From Bimuria novae-zelandiae CBS 107.79 (Eukaryota; Ascomycota; Dothideomycetes; Pleosporales; Didymosphaeriaceae): a stretch of 64,000 nucleotides of DNA. The position numbers and the translations under genes were made by a program. Location: contig ML976775.1 in assembly GCA_010015655.1 (NCBI GenBank), positions 121,816 through 185,815 on the forward strand. Reading direction: 5' to 3'. Below, piece by piece: positions 35,688 to 47,848 of the stretch; position 1 is the stretch's first letter, and each line of letters opens with the position of its first letter. The notes beneath the pieces are model-generated. The model ran no database searches. It was not told where the DNA came from and was given only the letters and a program-made list of their open reading frames with translations.

Positions 35688-37137
35688 CTACGCCTTTTTC
35701 TTTGCTGCCAGCTTCTGGGGCGTGGAGGGATCCTTTGACTTGACGTCGCGTATGATGATGGCCAGGATCCCCACGTTGACGACGAAGAACAGAATGCTGG
35801 CTGTCCACAGTCCAGGGAAAAAGGTTGAGTCTCCACTAAACTCGAGCTGGAAGCCTTGTTGAAGCCAAAATACCTAGCATCATTTAGCCAAGAACCGAAA
35901 ATACAGCATCGTAGACGAACCTGGCCCAGAATCCATAATATCAGTGATGTTATGCCTACTGAGGGTGATTGGAGTAGGGTCGACTCGGGAAGGTAGTAGG
36001 GCAGGAACATCATGTACCAAAGGAAGTACTGTGTGGAGTGTCAAAGAGTGTGCAACGCGATTCGAGGCGGGGACGAACCTGGCTTGTACAGACCTTGTTG
36101 AAGGCGACGAATGCGAAGGTTTGAGCGAGCATAGTTGACGGCAAGTCCTTCTTGCTTAGCACGAACGGGATTAAGACTGCGCTGAGGAGCAGCTGTGGTA
36201 GAAAAGCTAAGCGTTCCAGCTCGAGCGACGGTTGCGCGTGTATATTCGCGTTGATTTTCGGAGATGAGTTCAGGTAGAGCAGGGTGTTGTATGGGGAGAA
36301 GTTATGGCGATGATCGATCCTGATGAGGTGGTAGAAATAGCTGTGCTCGAGGAAGGGCCAGCCATATCTTGATCGTTTGAGTATCTACATTGATTGAATG
36401 TTCAGGATGACTTACGCGAAGTACATGATCACGTTCAGAGCCATGAAGGTAATGAAGCTGCAAAGCGCCAGGGCGAGCCTTTCCCGGCTCAGGAAGGAAA
36501 GTATTTGATTGAAAAGGGAGGCAGACGTGGCCGACTTGTTCGCTCTCCGTCCCTTGATCTGGTCGTCGTCGAGCCACCACACGATCGATGCAGCATAGAT
36601 GAACGGGTATATCTTGAAATGAACTGCAAAGCCGAGGAGAAACCCCGCGAGCGCGATGCGATTCGCTAACACAGCCCAGAGCAAGGCTGTTACGAAGATG
36701 CCGAGTAAGCCTTCGGAGCTCCCACGTGTGCTGATAGTCGCAACCATGGGATTCAACAGCCAGATGCTGGCGTATTTCAATGCTCTTTCTTGGCTCATAC
36801 TCTGGTACGACCGAAGGATGCGGAACATCATCCAGCCCGCAACGATATCGCCTATTGCGAAGAGAATCTTTCCAAATGAGAACCAGAACCCGGGCCATGT
36901 GGTGGGATAGATGAGCCAAGCCAGGAGTGGAGTATATCTGTACGTGTCGCGGTCATACGGGGATTGCCCTTGAGCGATGAAACGTGCGGCATCTGTGAAG
37001 ACGAAATAGTCGATGTCTGTGTATTTCATGGGCGAGTATGCATCTTGAAGAAGTCCATATACTAGGAAGATAGCTCTAAGAAGGATGGCAGCGGAGAATA
37101 CCGCGCGTGGACTGCCAAAGAAAGTGGAGAGCGCCAT
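35688..37137 (-). CDS. GPI14: GPI mannosyltransferase 1 (PIG-M / GPI14)
   Basis: Adds the first alpha-1,4-linked mannose to the GPI anchor precursor, on the lumenal side of the ER. Minus-strand exons are 37137-36416, 36367-36079, 36028-35921 and 35873-35688, giving 434 residues, normal for the family. The N-terminus has a membrane segment, then the lumenal DxD motif in [10 protein letters not shown] and the block [14 protein letters not shown]. Multiple membrane helices follow, including [13 protein letters not shown]. After the first intron the family block [20 protein letters not shown] appears, then [15 protein letters not shown] lysine-rich tail (KLAAKKKA) ends the protein, as expected for an ER membrane protein. 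Two introns share an almost identical donor (CCAG/GTTCGTC). Divergent from the translin-family gene, 249 bases apart. Confidence 0.95.
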
Positions 37138-37386
37138 TATGAGGGAAACGCAGGCGACAAGGATATTGAAGCGGAAAGAACGCTGAATTGCAGCAACATC
37201 AGCTACTCGTACACTGCAATTAACGAATCGATGGATAGAAATGAGGATGTAGCGTAAGGAGCTACACCGCGGAGGCGCGGCGTTCGCGGCGTTCTATGAC
37301 CGAGGACGCTTGTCCTGGTCTAGTTAGCTCGCTTTTCACAAGCCACTGGAGTGTTCGCTTGAAGTACACTTCAACGTGCAACTGCA
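37138..37386. promoter_or_regulatory. Shared upstream region of GPI14 and the translin-family gene
   Basis: Only 249 bases separate the two divergent start codons, so both promoters must lie here or overlap. I see no clear TATA element. Confidence 0.5.
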
Positions 37387-38392
37387 ATGATGGGTCCCAA
37401 ACGCTCACGAGACGGAGAGATGAAGGAAGAGAAACTGGGTAGAGCCGATCAGGCGGCCTCGCCCTTCATGCCGATGTTCGAAGGGTTCCGCACAGAGTTG
37501 GATCAGCACCACGATCGGCGCGAGAGGATCATCAAAGCCTCACGCGACATCACGGCTGCGAGCAAGAAGATGTTTGTTTAGAAATTCTACATCTACGGTG
37601 TATTGCTAACGTGCGGGCCAGAATCTTCACACTACAACGGTTAGCATCTATGGTATTTATTTTCGGAAAAAGGTTGCTGACGGTACCAGGGTGCGGACGC
37701 TAGGCCAACCAGTCCCTCCGTTTGTCGTCAAGGGAAATGCACAATACTGGGAGACTATCGAGAACCAGTATCAGAACATTGCTGCTGATGTTCAAGGCCT
37801 GAATGCTTTCCGCTATCCTCAGATCACTGGCGGCAATCAAGAGTTCATGGAGGCGTTGAGCTTCCACCATTATCTGGAAACGCAGACACTCATTTCGTAC
37901 GATGAGTCGAAGGAACGCGTGGCGAAAATGAGCGGAGAAGCAGGACCAGTGCTGCTCACTCCCGAAGACTACATCCTCGGCATCTTTGACATGGTGGGCG
38001 AGCTGATGCGCTTCTCGATCACGGCCATGGCTACCAATGGCAAGCTCCCCGCAGGCAAGCCGAAGAAAGAATCCCAAGTCAAGCAAGAGGGCAAAGAGCA
38101 GGAATCTGCCGATAAGATGGATGTCGATGAGCAGACACCTGCGACGACGCGCACCGAGGAGCCGCGCACCGTCCTCTCGGACCTCCGAGCACTGCGACTA
38201 CAGCTCGAGATGTTCGAGCCCGGCGGTGGAAAGTTTGGGGCGGATGTGAGGAAGAAGGCGGATGTTATGAGGGAGTGTGTCGACAAGGTGGAGAAGGCTT
38301 TGTACGGCCTCACTGTGCGTGGCACCGAGCGGCCCAAGGGATGGGTGCCAGAGGTACGAGAGGAGCGGCGACCTGAGGTGGAAAGCTACTAG
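37387..38392 (+). CDS. Translin-family protein, TRAX-like
   Basis: Exons 37387-37571, 37622-37639 and 37690-38392 give 301 residues. The middle exon is an 18-base microexon between two introns of 50 bases each; it supplies IFTLQR, and splicing restores the conserved stretch SKKIIFTLQRVRTLGQP. The N-terminal helix FRTELDQHHDRRERIIKASR is the classic TRAX opening. The core helices (QYWETIENQYQNIAADVQG, EFMEALSFHHYL, TPEDYILGIFDMVGELMRF) match the translin fold. TRAX pairs with translin in the C3PO ribonuclease, where conserved glutamates in EDYILGIFDMVGELMR form the active site; ED and E are present here. A charged insertion rich in Lys/Glu/Gln interrupts the C-terminal half. No translin partner gene is in the window. 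Confidence 0.93.
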
Positions 38393-38450
38393 CATCTGAA
38401 ACTGCTTTCATGATGCACATGGGTCATGTTTACTCTAAATACGATGTGTT

Positions 38451-38587
38451 CTCTCACGTAAAGTGGAAAGCCGGCTATGCCAAACTATGTTAGCAATCAA
38501 TATTTAGCTATCGTATTATCTATTACCTGTCACTTTAAGCAAGCAACAAAAGTAGGCTTATAGCCCACTTCTACTTTTACGCGAGAG
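38451..38587. repeat. MITE-like repeat, copy 2
   Basis: A 137-base relative of the element at 17976-18121, same orientation, starting 59 bases after the TRAX-like stop codon. Ends are CTCTCACGTAAAG and CTTTTACGCGAGAG. GATGT occurs just outside both ends, with three extra bases on the left. Confidence 0.72.
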
Positions 38588-38979
38588 GATGTGCTGTATA
38601 TAACATTGAATGTAGAAAACGAGAAGGTAAGTGGCTGAGAAGGATGCACCGCCACAGTGTTCCACGGATGACTGGGGCAATCGCCCAAAGCGCGGAGATG
38701 ACGCTACACTACTCATTCACGGCTGCCACCTTCACCCGCACCGAGTGGTACACGCATCGCTCGCCCGCATAATGCTCCCGATCGTCCCTCTTGCTCAGCC
38801 TCTGCGCCATCGTTGCGCAGGTAGAATGCTCACACCGTGAGCCGCCGGCAGCCTTCGCAAAGGGCCCAACAAACGCCCGCTTGGAACCAAAGTTGCACCC
38901 AGTCATTCTTAACAAATCTCCAACACGCACACCACAACACCTTTAGCGTTCGCTACTACACCACCACGCGGCCGCGACC

Positions 38980-40409
38980 ATGCGGCGCCACACGGTCCCG
39001 CCACGGCCCCGGCCTGGCGACAGCCGCCTGCGCGCGCCCGAGCCTCCGAAGCGTAAGATCTTCAACTGCATCGTCGACGACACGGCCCTGGTCGCAGGCG
39101 CCAAGAAGAGCACCCGCGACGGCATCCGCAAGTGGACCGCGCAAGATGCTATACGCCTCTTCGTGCCCCTTCACAGTGAGTCTCGCGCGCGTCCACCCCG
39201 CCTGAGTACCGCAGGCTAACATGGCGCACAGCTCTCGCCCAGCTTAACCGCCTCAAGAGCGGCCAAGAACGATACAATGCTGACGCCCGCGATGCCCTCA
39301 AGTGGCTCGATGATGTCACCTCCTCGCCCACCCTTGCCAGTCGCATCCAGCTCGAAGGCGTGGAGGAGGCCTACGACACGTGGGCCGAGGTGGAGCAGTT
39401 CATGCTGCCGGAGACGCTTCTATCCATGGAGTCCAGTGACTCGGAAGACGAATACGACGAGTACGACTACCGCGACGATCTCGAGAGCTCGTTCAACGCC
39501 CTAGACATCTCCGACGGCACCTCGATGAGCAGCGTCGACCAGTCCCCGAAGTCAGCTCGCGCTCTAGAGCCGAACCTCCGTGATCCGATCGGAGACTCCG
39601 AAGGCGACAAAGTTCTGGGCAACCAAGTCGCTGCATGCGCCCTTGAATCGCCTAGCCGTACCGCACGCAACAGCACCGAGCTCCGACGCGGGGACAAGGC
39701 GTCGAAGAACAGCTTCCCGCCCAGCCTCCGCCCGCTCTTCAACCACATCTTGTGGCGGGTCCACCAGGAGAGCAATCCCGACGCTGCTCTTGACAACTTC
39801 ATCCTCCTCACCAACGACCCCGCTAAACAGGCGATAGCCCAAAAGTTCGGCATCCGCGCCAAGCGCCTGGAGCAGCTCCGTCATGCCGTCATGCGCGAGG
39901 ATCGCGAGTTCAAGAACCATCTGACCGTCTACAAGAAAGAAACAGAAGAGCGCGCGTTGAAGAAGGAGTCGGAGTTGGAGCCGAAGCCCGCCCAGCGCCC
40001 CAAGTCCAGCCACTCTGCGCTGAACAAGCTAGTTGTTGACTCCGATGACGAAGACTTTGTGCTCATTAAGAATGCGCCGCGTGGTCCAGCTAACAGCACC
40101 ACCACTACTAACCAGCGTGTCTTCGATCCGAATGAATTCGGACGTAGTGTTCCGCAACATTCCCCGCGCCGTGGTCGCGGTGGTTTCGCGCCTCGTGGTC
40201 GCGGCAGCCCCATCCGTGGGGGTCGTGGAATGCCCCCAGGTCGCGGGCGCGGTGGGGCTTATATCCCACCTCAACCTTCGTTCCAGCCACCACAACCGGC
40301 TCCTCGTCACGATCCTAACCAGCCCATCGACCCGGATTCGTTCACTCGTCCGGCAACGCGTGGCAGTCCCGTACGTGGAGGCCGCAGGACACTATGGGAG
40401 CCCAATTGA
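38980..40409 (+). CDS. PIN-domain protein with RGG-rich C-terminus
   Basis: Exons 38980-39175 and 39232-40409 give 457 residues. Residues about 24-115 form the start of a PIN-type nuclease fold (IFNCIVDDTALVAGAKKS, then AIRLFVPLHTLAQLNRLKSG). The conserved second part around residues 230-290 (LFNHILWRVHQES...FILLTNDPAKQAIAQKFGI) completes the PIN_12-like domain. Acidic residues expected in a PIN active site are visible (VDDTA, and the D in TNDP). An acidic, Ser-rich insertion separates the halves. The C-terminal 80 residues carry repeated RGRGG/RGGRG motifs, typical of RNA binding and arginine methylation. Together this suggests an RNA-directed nuclease or decay factor related to the PIN proteins of nonsense-mediated decay. 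Substrate and partners are not evident. The intron is short with clean GTGAGT...CACAG borders. Confidence 0.85.
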
Positions 40410-42262
40410 AGAATGTTCACCCGGTAGGATGCGATTATGCACATGCCGGTCACATCGTTCACTTGTCCCCCTGGCTGAGTCTCTTCTGAACGAACTCAAA
40501 TTGTACACATCGAACCCCGAAAGAGTACGCCCATCTCGACCGGTTCATGATTACGTACAATCCAATGGGACCAGCACAGGAACTTCCCAGGCCTCATATG
40601 GCAGTCCATCCTGTATCCCTTCGGTACGGCGACATCAGGGTTCCAAACCTTCCCTTCACTCTTCCACCAGGTCCATCCGTACAAGGGAGCTGAAAGGACT
40701 AATGGTCTACGAACACAGGAAAATATAAAAGGAGAGTTCAGTATCTGCCGTGATGCACGACAAGGCATTTCAGTCTGTCGTTGGCGAGATGGTCATTGGA
40801 CCGCAACACAAGAATGCCCGGAGCCTGTTATGTATTTGATCTTTGGAGTTATCGATTTTTGCTCGGTGTGCTTGGAGGGTTGCAGTAATAGGTTGGAAGT
40901 ATACGGTTAGTTTGACATGCGGTGCTTCGTGTACCGAGTTGCTCAAATGCCAGTTGTTTTTTAGAACCTTTTTATCCTGTTACATCCGGATCTGGAACGT
41001 GGCTGTGCCGAACTGACAGGATGAGAATAGAACACCGCGAGATAGGAAGCGTCGAATCGCTCGAGTTCGCTTTCTGGAAGGCATCCCGCGCTGCCTAAGC
41101 ATCGGACCACCGCCTTCAATTTTCTACTCCGGTGTCCGACACCGACTTCAACTCGCTTACACCGCATCACTGCAATACTTCGTATCCCGCTCCAGACCAC
41201 GTCCATGCTCTTCGTATCTGCACCCGCGGCATCCCAATCCTTCTCGCCCAAACCTAAACATCCAACCTCAGCTCACCAACCCACGCACCCACCACCTTGA
41301 ACCACTCTCCCACGCAGCTCCACTCCCGCCTCGCCGACTGATCTCCCTCTAGTATAAACTACCGAGATTCAGGATCTTGCCCACGAGCGGTGAGTCACCG
41401 CCAATGCAGTACTGTAAATAGTAAAGAACCGAGTCGAATCGAGATTCAGGTTTACCCTCTTTGCACACGCCACGCATGCATGCGTCCACGGTGAGCCTAG
41501 TAACCTGGCGGCTTTGTGAAGGAGCCTAGACAGGTGTGTATGGATAGGTACATCCCGCGTGTTTGTGGCGTCTCAGACCTCAGATGCTTGGCCTTAACGC
41601 CAAACCTAAAGCCAAGCCCAGAACCGAATCATGACTGCATGTACACATTCGGCGGATACGAGGTGCCAGGTGTGTGTGTGGGGCCGCCGCTGCGTAAGCA
41701 CAGCTTGCAAGGCGTAGGATGTAGCGTGCATACGCGATAGCACGGGTGCGTCCCAACAAACTGGTGGCCTGGTCGGCGCCTGGTCTGTGAGAGGCGGGAC
41801 GAGGCCAGGGTCCCCGGGGGCGGGTGGGGGATATTGGATTTCTGGATCGGGAAGGGTTGGGGGTCGTGGGTATCTCCATCCGTGTGTATTGGGACAGACG
41901 TGGCAGAGGAGCGGGAAGGAATGTCGACACTTTCCGCTGGGTATGGGCTTGAGGGCTGAGGGGAATGCAGGGCGGTGTGGGAATGGGTTTTTGCATAGCA
42001 TCGTTGTGCCAGTGCCCGAATCCACGATTCCAAGAGTTTTGTTTTGAGCAAAGTTGGCAAGAACCTGAGGAAGTGAAGACTGCCACATATGCGCCTATAT
42101 AGCGGAATTACATTATCGACTCCCCAGTCCAGTTCTTCCAATTAGGTCAAACCCATTATGTACCGAATATCTAGATCTACCGTTCGTAATATGGCCGTGA
42201 TGAAGAAAAAGATATCCACAACCCCAAAGCGCATCTCCCTCCACTCCATTCGCATCCAGTCT
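40410..42262. other. Gene-free stretch, 1.85 kb
   Basis: Several overlapping frames at 41580-42141 (minus) are open in more than one phase but share no domain, which is what skewed base composition alone produces. Two copies of CGAGATTCAGG occur near 41360 and 41439. No gene supported. Confidence 0.45.
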
Positions 42263-45200
42263 CTAGAAGAGTCCAAGAGCAAACTACCCCATCGTTAGCA
42301 AAAGCTTCTCAAATCATGTAGATGGATGGGAGGGGGGAGCACTCACCGGCAGCAAAGCATGACACCCAACTTGATTCACCAACGGCACGATCGCCGTGAA
42401 ATCGCTAATCGTCCAGCCCCGCGGGGCAAAGCACGCGCAGTAAATCATGCCGCCGATGACGGGCAGCAGAAAGAGGTACATCCACTTAAAGTCGCGCACG
42501 ATGCGGTCGAGGCCGACGCGGAAGCCGGATTCGGTGAGTTCCTTTGCAGTCGTGGTCCATTCGATACGCACGCTGAAGAAGTGGCAGAAGATGGCTTTGA
42601 GCAGGTGGAATGAGATGCCGCCGAAGAAGAGGAGGAAGAATCTGACACGTGTTAGTGTATATGGTATGTGTAAGGGTAGGAAGGGGGAGGGCAAGGGAGG
42701 AGGGCTTACGGCATCCACTTTACGGTCTCCACGAGAGACCAGAAGAAGGTCTTTTGGCCGAGGCGGTGGCGCAACATGGCGTAGGCGATGGGCGAGAGGA
42801 CGTTGAAGACGACGGCCATGCCGACGAAGATCTTCCAGGACGTGATGTAGAACTGGTCGATGTCGTCGGTGAACCAGCCCACGACGCAGTAGTTAGCGAG
42901 CGAGAGGGGAATGGCGGAGGCGATGGCGTAGTAGGTTCCGATGTAGGCGAGGATGGTCACTTTGCTGGTGACTTTGATCGGGCTCCATAGGAACTTCCAG
43001 AAGAGCGGTGTGATGGGTCCCCTGGTTGGCCAGCGAATGATGGGGTTGAAGACGAGCTCGTTGCCTGTTGCGGAGTCAGTATCTGAGTGTGTAGAGAGTT
43101 AGGGAAGAAGGACACAACTTACAGCCATAGGCGTACTTCTCCCAGCGCGCGAGCTCATCGTACACGGTCAAGGAGACACCCTCCTTGAAACCGCCGTTGT
43201 GGTAGGTAGCTAGACGCACAACGAACTTGTTGATCTGCAAACGGAGACTGACGTCGAAATCTTCGCTGACGTGGTGCTCGCTCCAGAACTTGGTCATACC
43301 GTCTTCCTCGAACGCGATGCTCTGAATGGCTTTCCACCGAATGAATGTATTGTGTCCGACAAAGGGCGCGCAGTCACCGTTACCGACCGCATACTGAATA
43401 GATGTGTACACAAGGTCCGTAAAGTACGTGATACCGTTTTCGAAGACGTTGTTGACAACCTGCATAATACCACTGGCGTGCTGGATTAGAGCAACCTCCG
43501 GACTCTCGTGCATCTCCAGGGCGCCGTAGAGGAGACAATCTTCAGGAACACGGGTGTCGGAATCGACTATCAAGATAATCTCGCCTATGCGGATGTTGCC
43601 CGCAGCCCAAGTACGGCCCTCGTCCTTCTCCAGGTTCGTGTTCATGGCTCGCTCGTACAGTTCATCTTCGTCTTCAACGGTGAGGTCCTCAGTGGTGCAG
43701 CCGCGTTCCCGAGCCCTCTCGTCCATTAGTCGCAGGAGTTCGTCTTCGACTCGCAGAGAAAAGTCCAGGCAGTAGTTCATGTTGGACGCTTTCTTGAAGT
43801 GACCCGCCCGAATGAAGACTTCCTCGGTATCCGGCCCCTTCTCGGTGTCGTCGCCTTTCTTCTTGGAAAACCAGCCGCTCTTCTCTTTCGTGAGCTCGTG
43901 GTGCTTGGGACGAGCAACCCAGCCGATGTTGTTGAGCTCGTAGAACGCTTTGCGCGCCTCTTGCATTTCGGGCGAAACGCAGCGCATGCCATCCTCGTTC
44001 ACGAAAATCGACGCAGAACCACCGCATTGCTCATAGTACCGCACAGCTGCCAGGAGAGATGTCACAGTAGGAATGACGACACCCTTTAAGCCTTCCTTGT
44101 AGACAGGCATCTGGATGGTAACGTGTGGAAGTTCATAGTCCTGGTGGCGCATGCGCTTCGGTTTCTGGCCTGTTGACTCGTTAGCTCAGCTCAAGGTAAA
44201 TGAAGCAGAACGAGCAAGCGGTCCATTCCCAATTCCAACCTATGGATTTGGCTCGTCTTCGCGCACTGCCCGGCTTGGTGCGGCGCAGTGCGATGCGATC
44301 AAGTCGTGATTCTGCCGACAAACGTACCTGAATAGTAGATGCTGTTTCCTTGGAGAGCCGAAAGTGGACCGAAAAGTTGTCCTAGGGACCCGCCAATAAC
44401 GATGAAGAAGAACTGTACATGCTTAGTCGGGGTCTCGACTCGTGCTGGGCCAGAAATGGCTGAAAGAGGCGAACTCGTGTCGCGACCACCCGTCAGCCGC
44501 CCCTCAGCGCACCACGAGCGCACAACGGTGGCCGAGACGAGAACAGATCGGCGCAACCTACCAGTGAGAACGATGCAAACAGCGGAATGGTGGCAACCTT
44601 AACTCAACGTCAGTTTCACTCAATATCATTGATGTGGGCGAAAACATACCAAAGCGAACCGTATCATGCCTCCATCGAGTCGGTATTCAGTGAGCAGCTT
44701 GGCGACACAGGCCATTTCGACAACAATGACGAGGATCTGGATGAAGTTAGTGATGGCAAAGGGTAACGATGTATCGGCAACGGCTCACCATAGCAATACC
44801 GATCGTAACGGCGTGCACAAGTAGGAACGGCCTTTCAGGCAGCTCCGCTTCTTTCGTCGGATCATATGCCTGGTCTCCCATCCCCTCAACCTCGATTGCA
44901 CGGTCGATAGCGGTCATCTTCTCGCTAATCTCAGAAGGTAGGCCGCCTGTTATGGGAGCAGATATGGGATACAAAGAGGCCCTCGCTCCGCCCAGAGAGC
45001 CCGCTTGAGGCGGCGACATTGGTGGAGAAGTGTGCTGATACAATGGAGTAGGAGTGTGCGAAGGAATGTGCGAACCCCAGACGAGTCCAAGAAGGCGCGT
45101 CTCAACGTCAGTACCGTGAGCGACTACTCCAAAGTCAGTACGAGGTCCATATGTCCAGAGTTCAGTGAGAGCTTACGGATTCCAGGAACTGTGTCGCCCC

Positions 45201-45807
45201 AGACCAACACCATCCGCTCCTGGCGGCAGAGGCACACATACGATTCTCGCCTTACTGTTGACCGTCCCGTGGCGATGTCGTTTACAGAGTTTGCGATGGG
45301 TAGCGTGAAGCCTCGTGGATCAAGCGAGAATTCGGTCTGGAAAGGCGTAATCTGCTGAAGAAGAGCGTGGGTGATTTCGGAAGACATCGTGAAGGCAACT
45401 GCTACACCGAGTCTCTCAACAGCGTGAACAAGATCTGGATTCAAGAACAGAGGCTCCCCGGTGTAGATGCCGTCCGCTCGGCGTAAGAGGACACCAAGGT
45501 TCGCCGCGCCGCCATCTACAACTCCATACTCGTCTTGTGGAGGTTCCAGCCATTTCGCCTGATTGCATCGGCGATACAGGAACTTCTGTTCATGTATTAG
45601 CAAGCACGTTCAAAGATACGAAAATTAACGCTTATCAATTGTACTCACCACCATCACATCGTGCCGGTCACCACCATTGCTCGCCCTGGAAGCAATGCTA
45701 GAGCCAGCGCTGTCCCGAAACGTCAGTCCAGGACGTATGGGCTTAGCAAGAGCGGCCGATTCCATTGATGAGCCCTGCGACTCGCGATCAAGGCGTTCGG
45801 AGGCCAT
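42263..45807 (-). CDS. Membrane glycosyltransferase family 2, filamentous-fungal type
   Basis: Ten minus-strand exons (45807-45649, 45585-45177, 45126-44789, 44736-44650, 44597-44562, 44412-44328, 44169-43123, 43064-42710, 42641-42347, 42283-42263) give 943 residues; all nine introns keep frame. A soluble N-terminal region is followed by membrane helices (VTIGIAMILVIVVEMACVAKL, then FALVATIPLFASFSLFFFIV). A cytosolic GT2 domain spans about residues 370-740, with MPVYKEG, the metal-binding VDSDTRVPED, SEDFDVSLRL (catalytic aspartate region) and ARWEKYAYGC. Four more helices lie at the C-terminus. This resembles cellulose/hyaluronan-synthase-like enzymes that make and export a surface polysaccharide. 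It may be the ortholog of the conserved GT2 reported to be needed for hyphal growth on solid surfaces in Zymoseptoria and Fusarium; that link is inference. The last exon codes only FALGLF. Confidence 0.9.
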
Positions 45808-47848
45808 TGTTGACACAGTGGAGGAGAGGTGAAGTCAGAGCAAAGTGCGAAGAGCTGTCGCGATTACCACTCTTGTTGACTTAAAAACGTTCCCAGGATG
45901 AAGTGGCATTCCGACATGCAGGCTAGGGTGCGGCATATAACCTTGTCAGTCGCTTAGTGTTTGCATCAGATAGTTTGGGATTCTATGCAGTGTGCATTGA
46001 CCTCACTCGGATAACACGTTGAGTACCAAAGCCAAGCGATGTCTGACATTGCGATAGGCAGCCTTCAATGTCCAAGAGTTAGCTGGCTGGTCGCAAAGAC
46101 CCATTTGGCTTCATTGAGAGGCGCTTTTGAGGCTATTCGGGTCACCGCAGAGTCGAGGTGCCCCTGAGAGAAGCAAAGGATGTGTCTCGCCGCAGTGTTC
46201 ACAACACAAGTCCACCACAGCCGACGGTGAGCGCTCTTCTATAACATGCCGAAGGGCTGATTGTACATGACATTATGCACTCCGAGAATCTGGGCTCTAT
46301 TTCTGAGACAACTAAGAGCTTCTCTAGACAAATCTTCCGCTAATCGGAGGCAGTGATAGCCTTGGTTGTAAAGATTCCCCATGTTGTTCAAGCGTTGTCA
46401 ATTATGGCAATGCAGCAAACCGATGGGTGTGATGAGCGCACCGCTTAACCGATGTGGACCAATGTCGTTGTCTCGAAAAATAGCTCGGCGTGGTGGCACC
46501 ATTTCGACTGAGGAGATACGAAGTGCACAGTTAGCGATCCAATATCCAATATAGGAGAGCATCCGAGCCATGGACAGACTCTATGCACGACGGTCGCACC
46601 GGTCTGGGGTTATTTGGCGTGCTACTATAGTGGATCAGTCGTCTGCTCCAACCAAAGATGTGCTTAAGGCACGGTGAAGCCGAATCCGATCGTCAGGAAC
46701 GGATGATGTGTCAGTCAGCAACCAGGCAAGGACATCCAGAGCGTCGATTCCCTGGGTGATGGAACCGCACAATCAGGAGCGACGTGGAGATGGGTCGCAT
46801 TCGTATTGGTGGCTGCAGCATGCAGACGAAAAATCCCAGAGGCGATAAGACCAAGGCTGTCGATGGAACTCTGCCGTCAGGCAATCTAATACCTGGTCAC
46901 TGTACGAAAGGAGACATTCGCGTGGCTGGCGGTAAACGGGACCACAGCCGCGGGTCTCGCTACACGAGCATCGAAAAGACAACAGCACCTTTCAGCCTCA
47001 TGGTGGATAGAACAGGCGATGGCGTCGCTTGCTGAACTGTGATATCAAAATGAGCTTGAATCATGTCTCAGGAAGGAGATATGGGCTACCGTCTCAGACA
47101 ACGACCCTGCCGCATGCAGTCATGCAGCACTACTGCGAGCACGAGAGTGGCAGCTGCAGCCTCGATCTTGGATGACTCGCTATCAGAAGTGCGGTGCGGT
47201 ACCGTACTACATGGGCGAGCACGAAACGGCCACGAGGAGGCAGCGGAGACGTTGGACGACAGGCCGTTAGCGATTGACGGATGATGTGTTGCCCAACCCG
47301 GTGGCGCTCCTTAAGCGAGCCGTGATGATATCGCAGGAACGCGTCTTCCCTGCCCCTGCTTTTATGACTTCCTTTTTGGACCTTTCCCGTGTTAGGACGG
47401 ACGCGCTGTCCGTGTAGCCGCCGCTATCACTGTAAACTCTCGCCTGCATCCAATATTCCAGAGCGCGCGCTTTAGGATCGACGCAGATGGGATGCTTTCG
47501 CCGCAGCAGGTCTTAGGCCCCCACGCGGTGCACCTTCATGGATGGATACACGACGCGGTGCAACCTGGAAAGTTTCTAGACCTAGACTTGCCGTGGTACT
47601 CGCCTTGTTATTGTCAGCAACATGGGCCATGTCTCCAGTTAGCCACCGCCGTCAATAATATTGTTGGGCGCAAGATATAGGTCTTCTTGGAACTACACCT
47701 GGTGCGCTTTAGATATTTGATGCAGCCTGCCTGATTCTTCCTCTGCAAATAACACTGTTTTCGTGGGCACCGAGATCAGGCGCTGGTCCTCGTACCCATC
47801 ACTATTCCATCAGTCGCGGGCTTACACTGTCGCGCGAACACCATCGCA
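45808..47848. other. Intergenic region between the GT2 and GH16 genes
   Basis: The two genes diverge, so this 2-kb stretch holds both promoters. Frames such as 46784-47035 show nothing recognisable. No gene or repeat supported. Confidence 0.45.

Noticed and set aside
35080..35808. 242-codon minus-strand frame
   Set aside because: Antisense to the HET gene; a Pro/Leu/Arg shadow of the G-rich coding strand.
38441..38592. GATGT as a target-site duplication of the second MITE
   Set aside because: Three extra bases separate it from the left end, and the same word flanks the other copy, so it may be part of the element or a preferred target.
41580..42141. Three long minus-strand frames in different phases
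   Set aside because: Openness in all three phases reflects base composition; no domain in any.
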